Part shown: one piece after another, positions 1-8,753 of the stretch
How the letters are laid out: the number at the start of each line of letters is the position of its first letter
How positions within the stretch are numbered: the first letter of the stretch is position 1
Assembly (NCBI GenBank): GCA_001556995.1
Contig: LSKF01000078.1
Span: 1-54,557, forward strand
Length of the DNA stretch: 54,557 bases
Direction: 5' to 3'
Origin: Erythrobacteraceae bacterium CCH12-C2
GTDB taxonomy: Bacteria; Pseudomonadota; Alphaproteobacteria; Sphingomonadales; Sphingomonadaceae
Notes under the pieces: model-generated
What the model saw: only the letters and a program-made list of their open reading frames with translations
Told to the model about the DNA's origin: nothing
The model's database searches: none
Translations under genes and position numbers: made by a program

Positions 1-406
1 GATCCACCAGATAGAGGATCGCCCCGCCGATGCCGCGGATCGCCGGAATGCGCAGCTCCATTGGGCCGGGATCATTGGCGACGGGCTCCGCGCCTTTCTC
101 GATCAGATAGTCATAGGCCTTGGCCGCATCGCGCACGCGGAACGCCATGCCGCAGGCCGAAGGGCCATGCTCGCGGGCAAAATACCATGCGGCCGAGCGC
201 GGTTCGTAATTGGCAATGAGGTTGATGCCCCCCTGCCGCCACAGCTGCACGTCCTTCGAGCGGTGCTTGGCGACGCAGGTGAAGCCCATGGCTGCAAACA
301 CCGGCTCCAGCACGCCCTTGGTAGGCGCGCAGAACTCGACGAATTCGAAACCGTCGAGGCCCACCGGGTTGTCGAACAGGTCTTTGGCATGCGGTTGCAC
401 TGTCAT
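1..406 (-). CDS. hpd: 4-hydroxyphenylpyruvate dioxygenase, N-terminal part (runs off the window edge)
   Basis: The first 135 codons of a minus-strand gene whose 3' end lies outside the window. Start at 406 (ATG) with GGAG upstream. The opening residues [13 protein letters not shown] and the stretch around [17 protein letters not shown] closely resemble the N-terminal (non-catalytic) domain of bacterial HPPD, the non-haem Fe(II) enzyme that turns 4-hydroxyphenylpyruvate into homogentisate in tyrosine breakdown. The Fe ligands lie in the C-terminal half and cannot be checked, so the related hydroxymandelate synthase is not excluded. It follows the SDR gene by 39 bp on the same strand and is probably co-transcribed with it. 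Confidence 0.85.
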   Translation of the reverse strand, partial: MTVQPHAKDLFDNPVGLDGFEFVEFCAPTKGVLEPVFAAMGFTCVAKHRSKDVQLWRQGGINLIANYEPRSAAWYFAREHGPSACGMAFRVRDAAKAYDYLIEKGAEPVANDPGPMELRIPAIRGIGGAILYLVD

Positions 407-445
407 GTCAGATCTCCAATTTGCGCAGGGCCCGCGCCAGTCCTT

Positions 446-1183
446 TTATTGCGCCGAAAGCCCGCCATCCACCGCCAGCGTATGTCCCGTCACGAAGCTG
501 GCCTTGTCCGACATGAGCCAGGCCGCAGCCTCGGCGATTTCCTCCGGCTCAGCGATGCGACCCAGCGGGTGAACACTGGCGGCCGCAGCGGCAAAGCCGG
601 GATTGGCGACAAATCCGCGCTCGGTCAGCATTGGGGTTGCTACCGCGCCCGGCAGCACGGCGTTGACGCGTATCCCGTGCGGCGCGCCTTCCAGCGCGGC
701 CGAGCGGGTCAAGCCGACCACCCCATGCTTGGACGCAGAATAGGCCGCCATGCCGGCCGCCCCCAACCAGCCCATCACGCTCGACGTGTTGACGATCGCT
801 CCTCCGCCATTGGCTTGCAGCGCCGGCAATTGCGCCTTGAGGCAGTTCCACAAGCCCCTGAGATTGACCGCTATGACTTTGTCGAAGGCTTCATCCGGAT
901 AATCGCTGATCGGGATCATCGCCCCGCCCGCGCCCTCGATCCCGGCATTGTTGAACGCGCCGTCGAGCGCGGGAAAGCGGGCAATCACTTCGGCCAACGC
1001 GGCGGGATCGGTAATGTCGGCAGCGCAGCTATGCGCGCCATGCAACCCTGCGGCGACATCGCCTACCGCCTCGTCGCGATCGACCAGCATGAGCGTCGCA
1101 CCATAATCTGCAAACAGCCGCGCGGCGGCAAGGCCGATGCCGCTGGCGGCACCGGTGATCATGATGTTTCGGCCATCGAGCAT
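446..1183 (-). CDS. Short-chain dehydrogenase/reductase (SDR)
   Basis: A classical SDR of 245 residues. Visible motifs are the cofactor loop TGAASGIG (residues 10-17), NNAG (78-81), the catalytic Ser at about 134-135, YSASK (Tyr148, Lys152) and a C-terminal TGHTLAVDGG, as in FabG-like NAD(P)-dependent oxidoreductases. VDRD after strand beta-2 suggests NAD rather than NADP (inference). An in-frame upstream ATG at 1261 exists, but 1183 puts the Rossmann strand at the normal distance from the N-terminus. It is upstream of and co-directional with the hpd-like gene, and divergent from the TonB receptor. Substrate unknown; in this context a dihydrodiol or hydroxy-acid dehydrogenase is plausible. 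Confidence 0.88.
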   Translation of the reverse strand: MLDGRNIMITGAASGIGLAAARLFADYGATLMLVDRDEAVGDVAAGLHGAHSCAADITDPAALAEVIARFPALDGAFNNAGIEGAGGAMIPISDYPDEAFDKVIAVNLRGLWNCLKAQLPALQANGGGAIVNTSSVMGWLGAAGMAAYSASKHGVVGLTRSAALEGAPHGIRVNAVLPGAVATPMLTERGFVANPGFAAAAASVHPLGRIAEPEEIAEAAAWLMSDKASFVTGHTLAVDGGLSAQ

Positions 1184-1270
1184 GATACAGACCCCATTCC
1201 GGCAGGAGAGAAGGCATCCTGCCAAGTTCCGGTTGGCATCAGCGGCGGGCCATATGGTCATGAATAGTCT

Positions 1271-1280
1271 ATGCAGCCCG
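1271..1280. promoter_or_regulatory. Short sequence shared between two divergent promoter regions
   Basis: The 10-mer ATGCAGCCCG lies in the 251-bp divergent region between the SDR and the TonB receptor, and recurs at 6927-6936 between the amidohydrolase and the Rieske operon. In both places it follows an AT-rich stretch containing ATTCAT or CATGAAT. It could be part of a common activator site, for example for the LysR protein at 12367. This is inference from two occurrences. Confidence 0.25.
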
Positions 1281-1434
1281 ATAATTTTGGGTGCTCATGC
1301 CCAGATATTCATTCCCCCATGCCTGAAATTCATTTCAACAAGCGCGGTGCGCCAGTGAAGCTTGCACAACATTGCGATGGCCAGCGCCCAGAAGCACGCG
1401 CAAGACAGGTCCAAGCGCGATTGGGGAGAACAAA

Positions 1435-3693
1435 ATGAAGCGCGCACACAACACAATTCCCGCATTGATCGCCAGCTTGATGGCGACATGCGCAGTCCCG
1501 GCTTTCGGCCAAGAGGGCACCGAAGCACCCGATGAAGCCGGCCCTGTCGGCGACATCATCGTCACCGCAGAACGTCGCGCAACCAATCTTCAGGAAACCC
1601 CGCTGGCCGTGACCGCGATAACGGGTGAGACCTTGCAGGCCTCGGGCGTGGGGGTGATCAACGATCTTGCCGCCACCGTGCCCAACCTGACCTCGACGAC
1701 CGGACCGCAGGGCTCAGCCGATGCGAACTTCTTCGTGCGCGGGGTCGGACAGTTCGACTTCATCATCACCAACGATCCGGGCGTCGGACTCTATGTCGAC
1801 GGGGTCTATCTCGGCCGCACGGTCGGCGCGATGCTGGACAGCGGCGACATCGAGCGGGTCGAGGTGCTGCGGGGGCCGCAGGGTACGTTGTTCGGGCGCA
1901 ATACGCTGGGCGGCGCGATAAATATCGTCTCGCGCCAGCCCGATCCGGGTGAATTCTCGGGAAGCGCGAGCGTGCTCTATGGCAGCCGCGACCGAATCGA
2001 GCTGACAGGCGCGATCAATGCCCCGATCGGTGAGTACAGCGCGCTGCGTGTCTCGGCCTTTTTCCGCGAGCAGGACGGTTTTGCCCGCAATGCGGTGACT
2101 GGCGATCGCTTCGGCGCGACCGACAGGTATGGCGGCCGTGCGCAACTCAAGCTTGGATTGACCGATAACCTGACAGTTGATCTTTCGGCGGATTATTCGC
2201 TTGACCGGTCGAACCCGGCGCCTTCGGTCACACGTGCGATCGTGCCCGCGCCGTTCTTCCCGCCCGCCGCGCTGAATGACGTGTTCGATCCCAACAACTT
2301 CTACCGTATCTTCGCCTCGAACAGCCCTGAATCGCGCAATGAAATCTTTGGTTTTTCCGGTACGGTGACGCTCGAACTTGGCAACGCGACGCTGAAGTCG
2401 ATCACCGCCTATCGCGAGCTCGACAGCTTTTCGACTTCCGACCCGGACGGCACCCGTTTCCGGCTCTACGATCAGGATGTGACGACCAAGCAGAACCAGT
2501 TCAGCCAGGAGCTGCAGATCGCAGGCGATGCCTTCGGCGGAAGCCTCGATTACCTGCTAGGCGCCTATTACTTCGCCGAGGATGCGCAGCAGGTGCTGGG
2601 CCTGTGCTTCGCGCCGATCAGCGATCCGGGCGCGGCGCCCTTTGCCGCGTGCAACACATGGACGCAGGGCAATGAACAGGAGACCCGCAGCTACGCCGTG
2701 TTCGGGCAGGCGCGCTATGAGCTGCTCGACGGGCTCTCCTTCACGCTCGGCGGGCGTTACACTTGGGACAAGAAGGATATCGTCTCCAACCAGTTCTTCG
2801 ACTTCCGCCCACAGGCAGTAGGCCCGGGCGCGGTATTCGGCTTCGGGCTTCCCCCTGCGCTGATCGGTCAGCGGATCGTGCTGCCGATCGTCACCAATCT
2901 GACTGACAGCGTCTCGTTCGAGGAGTTCACCCCCAAGCTGGGCTTGGAATACAAGGTCAACGAGGACGCCTTCTTGTTTGCGTCCTATTCCAAGGGCTTC
3001 CGCGCCGGGGGCTTCAACGGCCGACTGATCGCCCCGCAGACAAGCGTGCCCACCTATGCGCCGGACACAAATGACACCTACGAGGTGGGCTTCAAGACCG
3101 ACTGGCTGGATCGCCGCCTGCGCGTCAACGGCACCCTGTTCTATTCGCAGTACAAGGACATCCAGCAGACCATCGTCGACCCACAGGTGCAATTCCGGGT
3201 GGCGAACGCCGGCGACGCGGTGCTCAAGGGCTTCGAACTCGAGACAGTGATCGTTCCCACCGACGCCCTGCGCTTCGATATCGCGGTGGGCTATACCGAC
3301 AGCGAGTTCGAGAACGTCCCGGCCGCGGTGGGCCCGATCAACGGCAACCGCCTGCCCTTCAGCCCCGAATGGACCCTGTCGCTGGCGGCGCAATACGACA
3401 TCGAGACCAGCGCGGGCACCTTCACCCCGCGGGTCGATTATCGCCTGCAGTCGGAGGTGTTCTTCACCGCCTTCAACCTGCCCCTCGAACGGCAGGAAAG
3501 CTACGGTCTGCTCAATGCACGATTGACCTGGACCGATGCCGACCGGCGCTTCAACATCGCAGTGTTCGCGCAGAACCTGACCGACGAGGAATACTTCACC
3601 TTCGGGCAGGATGCTCTGGCCACGCAGGGTGTCGCCTATTCCTATCTCGGCCGCCCACGCGAGTATGGCGTGAGCGCCGGAGTGAACTTCTGA
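1435..3693 (+). CDS. TonB-dependent outer-membrane receptor
   Basis: A 752-residue outer-membrane receptor. It has an N-terminal signal peptide (about residues 1-25, ending AFG), a TonB-box-like GDIIVTAERR, a plug domain with LRGPQGTLFGRNTLGGAIN, a 22-stranded-type barrel rich in YxxxF repeats, and an aromatic C-terminus (AGVNF). The start at 1435 is chosen because TTGGGGAGAA sits just upstream; an in-frame earlier start at 1372 would put the signal peptide inside the protein. It heads an operon with the NmrA-like, Ohr and NTF2-like genes (overlaps of 1-4 bp). Such receptors are abundant in sphingomonads and often sit beside catabolic genes, so uptake of the aromatic substrate rather than a siderophore is a reasonable guess. 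Confidence 0.93.
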   Translation: MKRAHNTIPALIASLMATCAVPAFGQEGTEAPDEAGPVGDIIVTAERRATNLQETPLAVTAITGETLQASGVGVINDLAATVPNLTSTTGPQGSADANFFVRGVGQFDFIITNDPGVGLYVDGVYLGRTVGAMLDSGDIERVEVLRGPQGTLFGRNTLGGAINIVSRQPDPGEFSGSASVLYGSRDRIELTGAINAPIGEYSALRVSAFFREQDGFARNAVTGDRFGATDRYGGRAQLKLGLTDNLTVDLSADYSLDRSNPAPSVTRAIVPAPFFPPAALNDVFDPNNFYRIFASNSPESRNEIFGFSGTVTLELGNATLKSITAYRELDSFSTSDPDGTRFRLYDQDVTTKQNQFSQELQIAGDAFGGSLDYLLGAYYFAEDAQQVLGLCFAPISDPGAAPFAACNTWTQGNEQETRSYAVFGQARYELLDGLSFTLGGRYTWDKKDIVSNQFFDFRPQAVGPGAVFGFGLPPALIGQRIVLPIVTNLTDSVSFEEFTPKLGLEYKVNEDAFLFASYSKGFRAGGFNGRLIAPQTSVPTYAPDTNDTYEVGFKTDWLDRRLRVNGTLFYSQYKDIQQTIVDPQVQFRVANAGDAVLKGFELETVIVPTDALRFDIAVGYTDSEFENVPAAVGPINGNRLPFSPEWTLSLAAQYDIETSAGTFTPRVDYRLQSEVFFTAFNLPLERQESYGLLNARLTWTDADRRFNIAVFAQNLTDEEYFTFGQDALATQGVAYSYLGRPREYGVSAGVNF

Positions 3694-4550
3694 TGCGTCC
3701 CCGGCGCGTGTTGGTGATCGGGGGGACGGGCAAGATCGGTCGCCCGCTCACCGCAATCTTGCGGGCACTGGGCGCCGATGCCGTCGTCCTCGCCCGCAAT
3801 CCGGGTCCGGGGGGCCTTGCGGTCGATACCGCGGACGCGGCCGCTTTGGAGGCGGCGGCGCGCGGGTTCGATGCAGCGCTGCTGACCACGCCCCTCGGAC
3901 CGGACGAGACCGAGATCGGCGTGGCCGCCGTCGCCGCGCTGCGCCGAGCGGGCGTTGGCCGGATCGTTTACATCGCGATCCACAACCTCGAAGCGATGCA
4001 GGCCATCCCGCATTTCGCCACCAAGATCCCGGTCAAGGCGGCGGTGCTGCAAGACCGCAGAGGCACCGTGCTCCAGCCCAATTTCTTCTTCCAGAACGAT
4101 CTGCTCGCCCTGCCCGCGATCCTGCACGGCGACATCTATCCTATGCCGATTGGCCATGCGGGTATCTGGAGCATCGATGCCGCCGACATCGCCGAGGCCG
4201 CCGCCAACGCGCTGCTGGAAGACGCGGGGCTTGGGCAAGCGGTGAACCTGTGCGGCCCCGAGGAACTCACCGGCACGACCTATGCCGCGCACTGGGCCGA
4301 AGCGCTGGGGCGCCCGGTTCACTACGGGGGCGACGACATCGCCCCCTTCCTCGGCGCGATGCAACAGGCCATACCGGGACTCGGCGCCTGGGAGATCGAG
4401 GATTTCCGGCTGATGATGGAGGTGACCCAAAAGCTCGGCTGCCCCGCCACCGCCGCCGATCATGCCGCCACCGCCACCATCCTCGGCCACGCGCCCCGTT
4501 CGCATCGTGACTTCATTGCCGACTTTCTCAAGGAGGAAACCCCCGCATGA
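3693..4550 (+). CDS. NmrA-like NAD(P)-binding reductase
   Basis: A 285-residue atypical SDR. The N-terminal VLVIGGTGKIGRPL contains the GxxGxxG dinucleotide loop of NmrA/HSCARG-type proteins; no YxxxK catalytic pair is evident. Its ATG overlaps the receptor stop by one base (TGATG), so it is translationally coupled to the TonB receptor, and its stop overlaps the Ohr start. Members of the family act as NAD(P)H-dependent quinone or isoflavone reductases or as redox sensors. Which applies here cannot be read from the sequence. Confidence 0.8.
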   Translation: MRPRRVLVIGGTGKIGRPLTAILRALGADAVVLARNPGPGGLAVDTADAAALEAAARGFDAALLTTPLGPDETEIGVAAVAALRRAGVGRIVYIAIHNLEAMQAIPHFATKIPVKAAVLQDRRGTVLQPNFFFQNDLLALPAILHGDIYPMPIGHAGIWSIDAADIAEAAANALLEDAGLGQAVNLCGPEELTGTTYAAHWAEALGRPVHYGGDDIAPFLGAMQQAIPGLGAWEIEDFRLMMEVTQKLGCPATAADHAATATILGHAPRSHRDFIADFLKEETPA

Positions 4551-4975
4551 AACCGCTCTACACCGCCACCGCCACCGCCTCTGGCGGACGAAATGGGCAC
4601 GTCGAGAGCGACGATGCGCTCGTCAACCTCGATCTCGCCATCCCCAAGTCGATGGGCGGGCCGGGCGGAGGGAGCAACCCCGAACAGCTCTTCGCTGCGG
4701 GCTATGCCGCCTGCTTCCATTCGGCGATGCAATTCGTCGCCGGGCAGAGCAAGACCGACGTCAGCGGATCGAGCGTAACCGGCCATGTCTCGATCGGCAC
4801 CCGCGACGATGGCCCCGGCTTCGGGCTGGCAGTGCACCATGAGGTGAACCTGCCCACGCTCACCCAGGCCGATGCCGAGGCGCTGGTCGCCAAGGCGCAC
4901 GAGGTATGCCCTTATTCCAACGCCACCCGTGGCAATGTCGAGGTGAAGTTCACTGTCACCGGAGGCGCGGCATGA
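4547..4975 (+). CDS. ohr: Ohr/OsmC-family organic hydroperoxide reductase
   Basis: A 142-residue Ohr-type protein. Both redox cysteines are present: Cys56 in AAGYAACFHSA and Cys121 in EVCPYSNATRGN, which is the Ohr rather than OsmC arrangement. These enzymes detoxify organic hydroperoxides in the cytoplasm using lipoyl-dependent electron donors. Its start overlaps the stop of the NmrA-like gene (ATGA) and its stop overlaps the start of the next gene in the same way. The location inside a catabolic operon suggests protection against peroxides formed by oxygenase chemistry (inference). No OhrR regulator is seen next to it. Confidence 0.9.
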   Translation: MKPLYTATATASGGRNGHVESDDALVNLDLAIPKSMGGPGGGSNPEQLFAAGYAACFHSAMQFVAGQSKTDVSGSSVTGHVSIGTRDDGPGFGLAVHHEVNLPTLTQADAEALVAKAHEVCPYSNATRGNVEVKFTVTGGAA

Positions 4976-5439
4976 GCGAGATGGGCTATACTGCAGCGCT
5001 CGCTGCCGAGCATGACGACGTGCCGCCGATGCGCGCTTTCACCGAGCGCGACCACCCCAATGCGATCATGCTCTACGAGGCGCACAATGCCTTCAAGCAG
5101 GGCGATGCCGAGGCACTGTTTTCGAAGATGGCAGACGATGTCGTGTGGCACATGCCGGGCGACAACTGTCTCGCCGGGACCTATGTGGGGCGCGAAGAAA
5201 TTCTACGCAATTTCGGTATGTTGCAAGCCGCAGTTGAGGCATATTGGGCACATCCGCTCGACTATTTCGGCAGCGACGACCACGTCGTGCTGATCGCCGA
5301 GGTCCGCGCGCGCAAGGGCGAGCGGACGCTTCAGACGAAAGAGGCGATGACCTGGCGGATCGAGAACGGCAAGCTCAAGGAATGCTGGCACATGTGCCTC
5401 GAACCCGAAAAGTGGGACGCCTTTTTCGTTAAGGCGTGA
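4972..5439 (+). CDS. NTF2-like / SnoaL-type small protein
   Basis: A 155-residue protein with the NTF2-like fold pattern: an N-terminal helix with NAIMLYEAHNAFKQGDAEALF, then DDVVWHMPGDN followed by beta strands and a closing MTWRIENGKLKECWH. Proteins of this type include ketosteroid-isomerase-like enzymes and small isomerases or hydratases of polyketide and aromatic pathways. No catalytic residue set could be assigned. The start at 4972 overlaps the ohr stop by 4 bp (ATGA). Its 3' end overlaps the convergent MIP18-like gene by 11 bp. Confidence 0.8.
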   Translation: MSEMGYTAALAAEHDDVPPMRAFTERDHPNAIMLYEAHNAFKQGDAEALFSKMADDVVWHMPGDNCLAGTYVGREEILRNFGMLQAAVEAYWAHPLDYFGSDDHVVLIAEVRARKGERTLQTKEAMTWRIENGKLKECWHMCLEPEKWDAFFVKA

Positions 5440-5785
5440 CTCTCTCCCGCCAAGCCTGAGGGCGGCCGCGCATCTCGAGCGGGGCCGCCTTCATTTTGTC
5501 CGGCGTCCAGATGAAATCGGTGTCGATTACCGTTTCGACCCGTATAACCCCCGGCAGCTTGGCAAGGTCGTCTGCTGCGGCCTGTGCGAAGTGCGGCGCC
5601 ATGGTACAGCCGGCGAAGGTGACGCAGAATGTCACCGTGAGCACGCCCTCAGCGTCAAGCATCCAGCCGCGCACCAGCCCCATGTCGAGCACCGAGACCG
5701 GGCGGCCTGCCGCGATCGAACACGGGTCATGGATGCACGAGAGCACCGCACGGATATCGGCGTCGATTACAGGCTCCGCCAGCAC
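5429..5785 (-). CDS. MIP18/DUF59-family Fe-S assembly protein (PaaD/SufT-like)
   Basis: About 118 residues. The family pattern is visible: an N-terminal VIDADIRAVLSCIHDPCS, then DMGLVRGW (the DxGLV motif) and TFCVTFAGCTMAPHF with two cysteines, as in MIP18-like proteins that help insert iron-sulfur clusters (SufT, PaaD). The GTG at 5785 lies 8 nt after AAGGAG; a GTG at 5791 is in frame but too close to that ribosome site. It overlaps the 3' end of the upstream amidohydrolase by 19 bp, so the two form a minus-strand operon. The nearby Rieske dioxygenase is an obvious possible client (inference). Confidence 0.8.
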   Translation of the reverse strand: MLAEPVIDADIRAVLSCIHDPCSIAAGRPVSVLDMGLVRGWMLDAEGVLTVTFCVTFAGCTMAPHFAQAAADDLAKLPGVIRVETVIDTDFIWTPDKMKAAPLEMRGRPQAWRERVTP

Positions 5786-6846
5786 GACCACGGCTCCTTC
5801 ATATCCGCACCGTCGAACACATCGCCCTTTTGCCGCGCCTGCCAGTCGGCAATGTCGAGGCCCGCGAGCCTCGCGTAATTCCCACCAAAGATCATCCGCT
5901 TCACGCCTTCGTCGATCTGCGGGATGCCGTGGCGATCCAGCGTCTGCTCACTGAAGGCGAAGGCCCAGAACAGCTTGAGCAGATGCTGCGGGTGGACCAC
6001 GGTGCAGCCGGTCGACCACAGGATCTTCTCTGGCCCGCCCCATTGCATCAGCAGCGCCAGCGCCGCCTCAAACCGCCCCGGTGCCTGCCACAGCATGGCG
6101 GTAGTGGTTTCCAGATTGGCATAGACATTGGGAAAGCGCCCGATCGCCAGCGCCGTCTCCTCAATGAAGGCCATGCCCGAATGGACGATCTCGAAGGCCA
6201 TGTCAGGAAAGGCGTCGGCGGCCTGTTCGAAGTCCTCACCGATCCGGTAGGGTGCAAGCGGGACCGAGCCATTGGGCAGTGCCTTGTGGATCGCGATCGA
6301 CTTCAGGCCCAGAGCCCGCGCCCGCTCGATCAAGCGCATCACCGTGTCGTCAGTGGCGAGCCAGCGGCGATAGGGGTCCATCTGGTGCGGGTAGAGCTTC
6401 ACGCCGATGGCATTGGGGGTGGCGGCGACCTGTCGCTCAAGATCTTCCAGCACCGCCGCGCAGTCCTGCGTCGGATCGAGCCCGACATAGCCCAGCACCC
6501 GCGTCGGCCAGCGGGTGGTCATTTCGACGGTCTTCCATTCCGCCGCAAATCCGTCCTTGAACCAGGTGTCGAGCCTGAGTGTATGGGTAGCGGCAAGACT
6601 GGTCTGGCTTTCCTCGAAGATCGTGCGCACCAGCGCCTCGGGCGCCATGTCGGTCATGTAGACATCCTGCGGGCACAGCGCCTCCGGCGGGCTGAGCATC
6701 GCATGGAGGCCATAGGACATCTGGTAGAGCTGCTCGCCATATTTGCTGGCGACATTGTCAGCCGCGAGATTCAGCGCGTGGACTACCGGATCGATGACGA
6801 AGACGTCGCCGGGCAGATTGGGCAGCTGGGCGTAAGGTGCAGGCAT
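5767..6846 (-). CDS. Amidohydrolase-2 family metal-dependent hydrolase/decarboxylase
   Basis: A 359-residue TIM-barrel protein. It resembles the Amidohydrolase_2 group (ACMSD, gamma-resorcylate decarboxylase and 2-pyrone-4,6-dicarboxylate hydrolase relatives): N-terminal DVFVIDPVVHALN, central GVKLYPHQMDPY, SIAIHKALP, FEIVHSGMAF and a C-terminal IFGGNYARLAGLD. The start at 6846 has AAGGAGAGATC directly upstream; an in-frame start at 6921 lacks this. It is divergent from the Rieske operon across 138 bp that carry an 11-bp inverted repeat. In such clusters family members commonly decarboxylate aromatic acids or open lactones. The exact substrate is unknown. Confidence 0.82.
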   Translation of the reverse strand: MPAPYAQLPNLPGDVFVIDPVVHALNLAADNVASKYGEQLYQMSYGLHAMLSPPEALCPQDVYMTDMAPEALVRTIFEESQTSLAATHTLRLDTWFKDGFAAEWKTVEMTTRWPTRVLGYVGLDPTQDCAAVLEDLERQVAATPNAIGVKLYPHQMDPYRRWLATDDTVMRLIERARALGLKSIAIHKALPNGSVPLAPYRIGEDFEQAADAFPDMAFEIVHSGMAFIEETALAIGRFPNVYANLETTTAMLWQAPGRFEAALALLMQWGGPEKILWSTGCTVVHPQHLLKLFWAFAFSEQTLDRHGIPQIDEGVKRMIFGGNYARLAGLDIADWQARQKGDVFDGADMKEPWSCWRSL

Positions 6847-6863
6847 GATCTCTCCTTGGCTAC

Positions 6864-6919
6864 GGTTATGCCGCCTTGGCGAATGCGTTCCAGTGTCTGC
6901 GTGTCGCAGCGGCATAACC
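6864..6919. promoter_or_regulatory. Perfect 11-bp inverted repeat in divergent promoter region
   Basis: GGTTATGCCGC (6864-6874) and GCGGCATAACC (6909-6919) form a perfect inverted repeat with a 34-bp spacer, between the amidohydrolase start (6846) and the Rieske alpha start (6985). Two half-sites about 45 bp apart, centre to centre, fit binding by a dimeric or tetrameric regulator to both promoters. The LysR-type protein at 12367 is the nearest candidate. The arms are visible in the sequence; the function is inferred. Confidence 0.5.
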
Positions 6920-6984
6920 ATAATTCATGCAGCCCGCGCACCCGGTAGCATGAAGGCAGGGCACGCCCCGCCTAATGTCGCGGC

Positions 6985-8277
6985 ATGACAACGCCATCAC
7001 CCCTGCGCGATCTGGTCCGCCCCGATTCTGTCCATCGCTCGGTCTACACCGATCCGGTGATCTTCGAGCTGGAGATGGAACGGATCTTCGGCCGCGCCTG
7101 GCTTTATCTGGCGCATGACAGCGAGCTGCCCCAGCCCGGCGACTATGTGGTGCGGCACATGGGCACGCAGGGCGTTATCCTGACGCGGGGCAAGGACGGC
7201 GCGGTGCACGCGATATTCAACCGCTGCTCGCACCGCGGGTCGACCTTGTGCGCCTTCGACAAAGGCAGCGCGCCGGCCGGACACCAGTGCCCTTATCACG
7301 GCTGGATGTTCAACGCCGACGGCACCCTGCGCGGCATCCCCCATCCGAGCGGCTATGACGGGGTGCTGGACAAGGTCGACCTTGCAATCACGCCGGTCCG
7401 CACCGAGACCTATCGCGGCTTCATCTTCGGCAACCTTGCGGGAGACAAGGCCGGGCCGCTGGAAGATTTCCTCGGCCATATGAAGACTTCGATCGACGAC
7501 CTGGCCGACCGCTCACCCACAGGCCAGATCGAAGTCGGCAAATACCAGCTAAGGCACTATTATCGTGCCAACTGGAAGATGACCTTCGAAAATTTGAACG
7601 ACACGATCCATCCCGGTTTTGCCCATTCGGCCTCGGTCGTTTCGGCCAAGGCGGTGATGGCAGAAGTCGGCCCGGAAAACGTGGTGCCGACCGTGGGCAT
7701 GATGCTGGCAAACGGCAAGCCCATCCAGTTCTTCCAGGATCTCGACATGGTCACTGCGCCCGGAGGCCACTCTTATATCGGCGGTCACATGGGGGCGAAT
7801 TACACGCCTGACACGGCCGACGCCTACACCGCCGCTTTGATCGTCCGTCACGGGGAAGCGCGCGCGAAAGAGGTGCTGTCGGTCGATCGCCACTTGATGC
7901 TGCTCTACCCCTCGTCCTTTTGGCACGCGCGCTACCAAACGATCCGCATCATGCGCCCCGTCCGCCACGATCTGACCGAGATGATCGGCTACACATTCCG
8001 CCTCGTCGGCGCGCCCGAGGAGACCCACGTTAACGCGATCGAATACTGCACCGGAGCCAATTCTGCTGCCTCACCGGTGATCGCCGATGACCTTGAAATC
8101 TACGAGCGGTGCCTTGAGGGCAATGGCTACGACACGCGCGAATGGGTGCCGATGAGCCGCGGCCTCAGGGAAGTGCGCGGGGCAGACAATGCCCACACCC
8201 GCTCGCCCTCGACCTCGGAAATCTACATCCGCAACCAGTTCGCCGCTTGGGCGGAATACATGAGTACAGAGGCATGA
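6985..8277 (+). CDS. Rieske aromatic ring-hydroxylating dioxygenase, alpha subunit
   Basis: A 430-residue oxygenase large subunit. The Rieske [2Fe-2S] ligands are Cys81, His83, Cys102 and His105 (RCSHRG ... HQCPYHGW). The mononuclear iron motif is NDTIHPGFAH with Asp206, His209 and His214. The enzyme would activate O2 to hydroxylate an aromatic ring or side chain and needs electrons from a reductase or ferredoxin, neither of which is encoded in this window. It begins an operon in which every following start overlaps the previous stop, as far as the alpha/beta hydrolase. Its paired small subunit follows directly. The substrate cannot be deduced from the active-site motif alone. Confidence 0.93.
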   Translation: MTTPSPLRDLVRPDSVHRSVYTDPVIFELEMERIFGRAWLYLAHDSELPQPGDYVVRHMGTQGVILTRGKDGAVHAIFNRCSHRGSTLCAFDKGSAPAGHQCPYHGWMFNADGTLRGIPHPSGYDGVLDKVDLAITPVRTETYRGFIFGNLAGDKAGPLEDFLGHMKTSIDDLADRSPTGQIEVGKYQLRHYYRANWKMTFENLNDTIHPGFAHSASVVSAKAVMAEVGPENVVPTVGMMLANGKPIQFFQDLDMVTAPGGHSYIGGHMGANYTPDTADAYTAALIVRHGEARAKEVLSVDRHLMLLYPSSFWHARYQTIRIMRPVRHDLTEMIGYTFRLVGAPEETHVNAIEYCTGANSAASPVIADDLEIYERCLEGNGYDTREWVPMSRGLREVRGADNAHTRSPSTSEIYIRNQFAAWAEYMSTEA

Positions 8278-8753
8278 TTGCTGAGGTCACCGCGCTGATC
8301 GAACTGGAAGCTGCCCTGCTCGACGATGGCCGCTATCCCGAATGGCTGGCGCTGTTCACCGAGGATTGCCTCTACTGGGCCCCCGTCTCGCCCGAGATGG
8401 CGTCCCCGCGCGAAGGCCCCAGCCATTTCCGCGACGACCGGCAGATCATGATGGTGCGCACCCACCGCCTCGCCAACCCACGCGCCTTCGGAGCAGAGCC
8501 TTCCCCGCGCACCCTGCACGTCATATCGAGCGTGCGGATCGAGGAAGACCGCGGAGACGAAATACTTGTCTCATCCAGTCAGATCATGCTCGAATACCGC
8601 AATCGCAGGCGTTTCGAGGAGGATCAGCGCGCCTTCGGATCGCGCGTGCGCCACCGGCTGCGGCGTACGCCCGAAGGGCTGCGTATCGCCGAAAAGCGGA
8701 TCGACCTCATCAACGCTGAAGCCGCCTTCAACGCGATGGCGGCCCCGCTGTGA
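8274..8753 (+). CDS. Aromatic ring-hydroxylating dioxygenase, beta subunit
   Basis: A 159-residue small subunit with the NTF2-like fold typical of dioxygenase beta chains: an N-terminal helix ending in LLDDGRYPEWLALFTEDCLYW, then REGPSHFRDDRQIMMVRTHRL and a C-terminal RVRHRLRRTPEGLRIAEKRIDLINA. It has a structural role in the alpha3beta3 oxygenase. The start at 8274 overlaps the alpha-subunit stop (ATGA). It is coupled to the thiolase gene downstream through GTGA. Confidence 0.88.
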   Translation: MIAEVTALIELEAALLDDGRYPEWLALFTEDCLYWAPVSPEMASPREGPSHFRDDRQIMMVRTHRLANPRAFGAEPSPRTLHVISSVRIEEDRGDEILVSSSQIMLEYRNRRRFEEDQRAFGSRVRHRLRRTPEGLRIAEKRIDLINAEAAFNAMAAPL

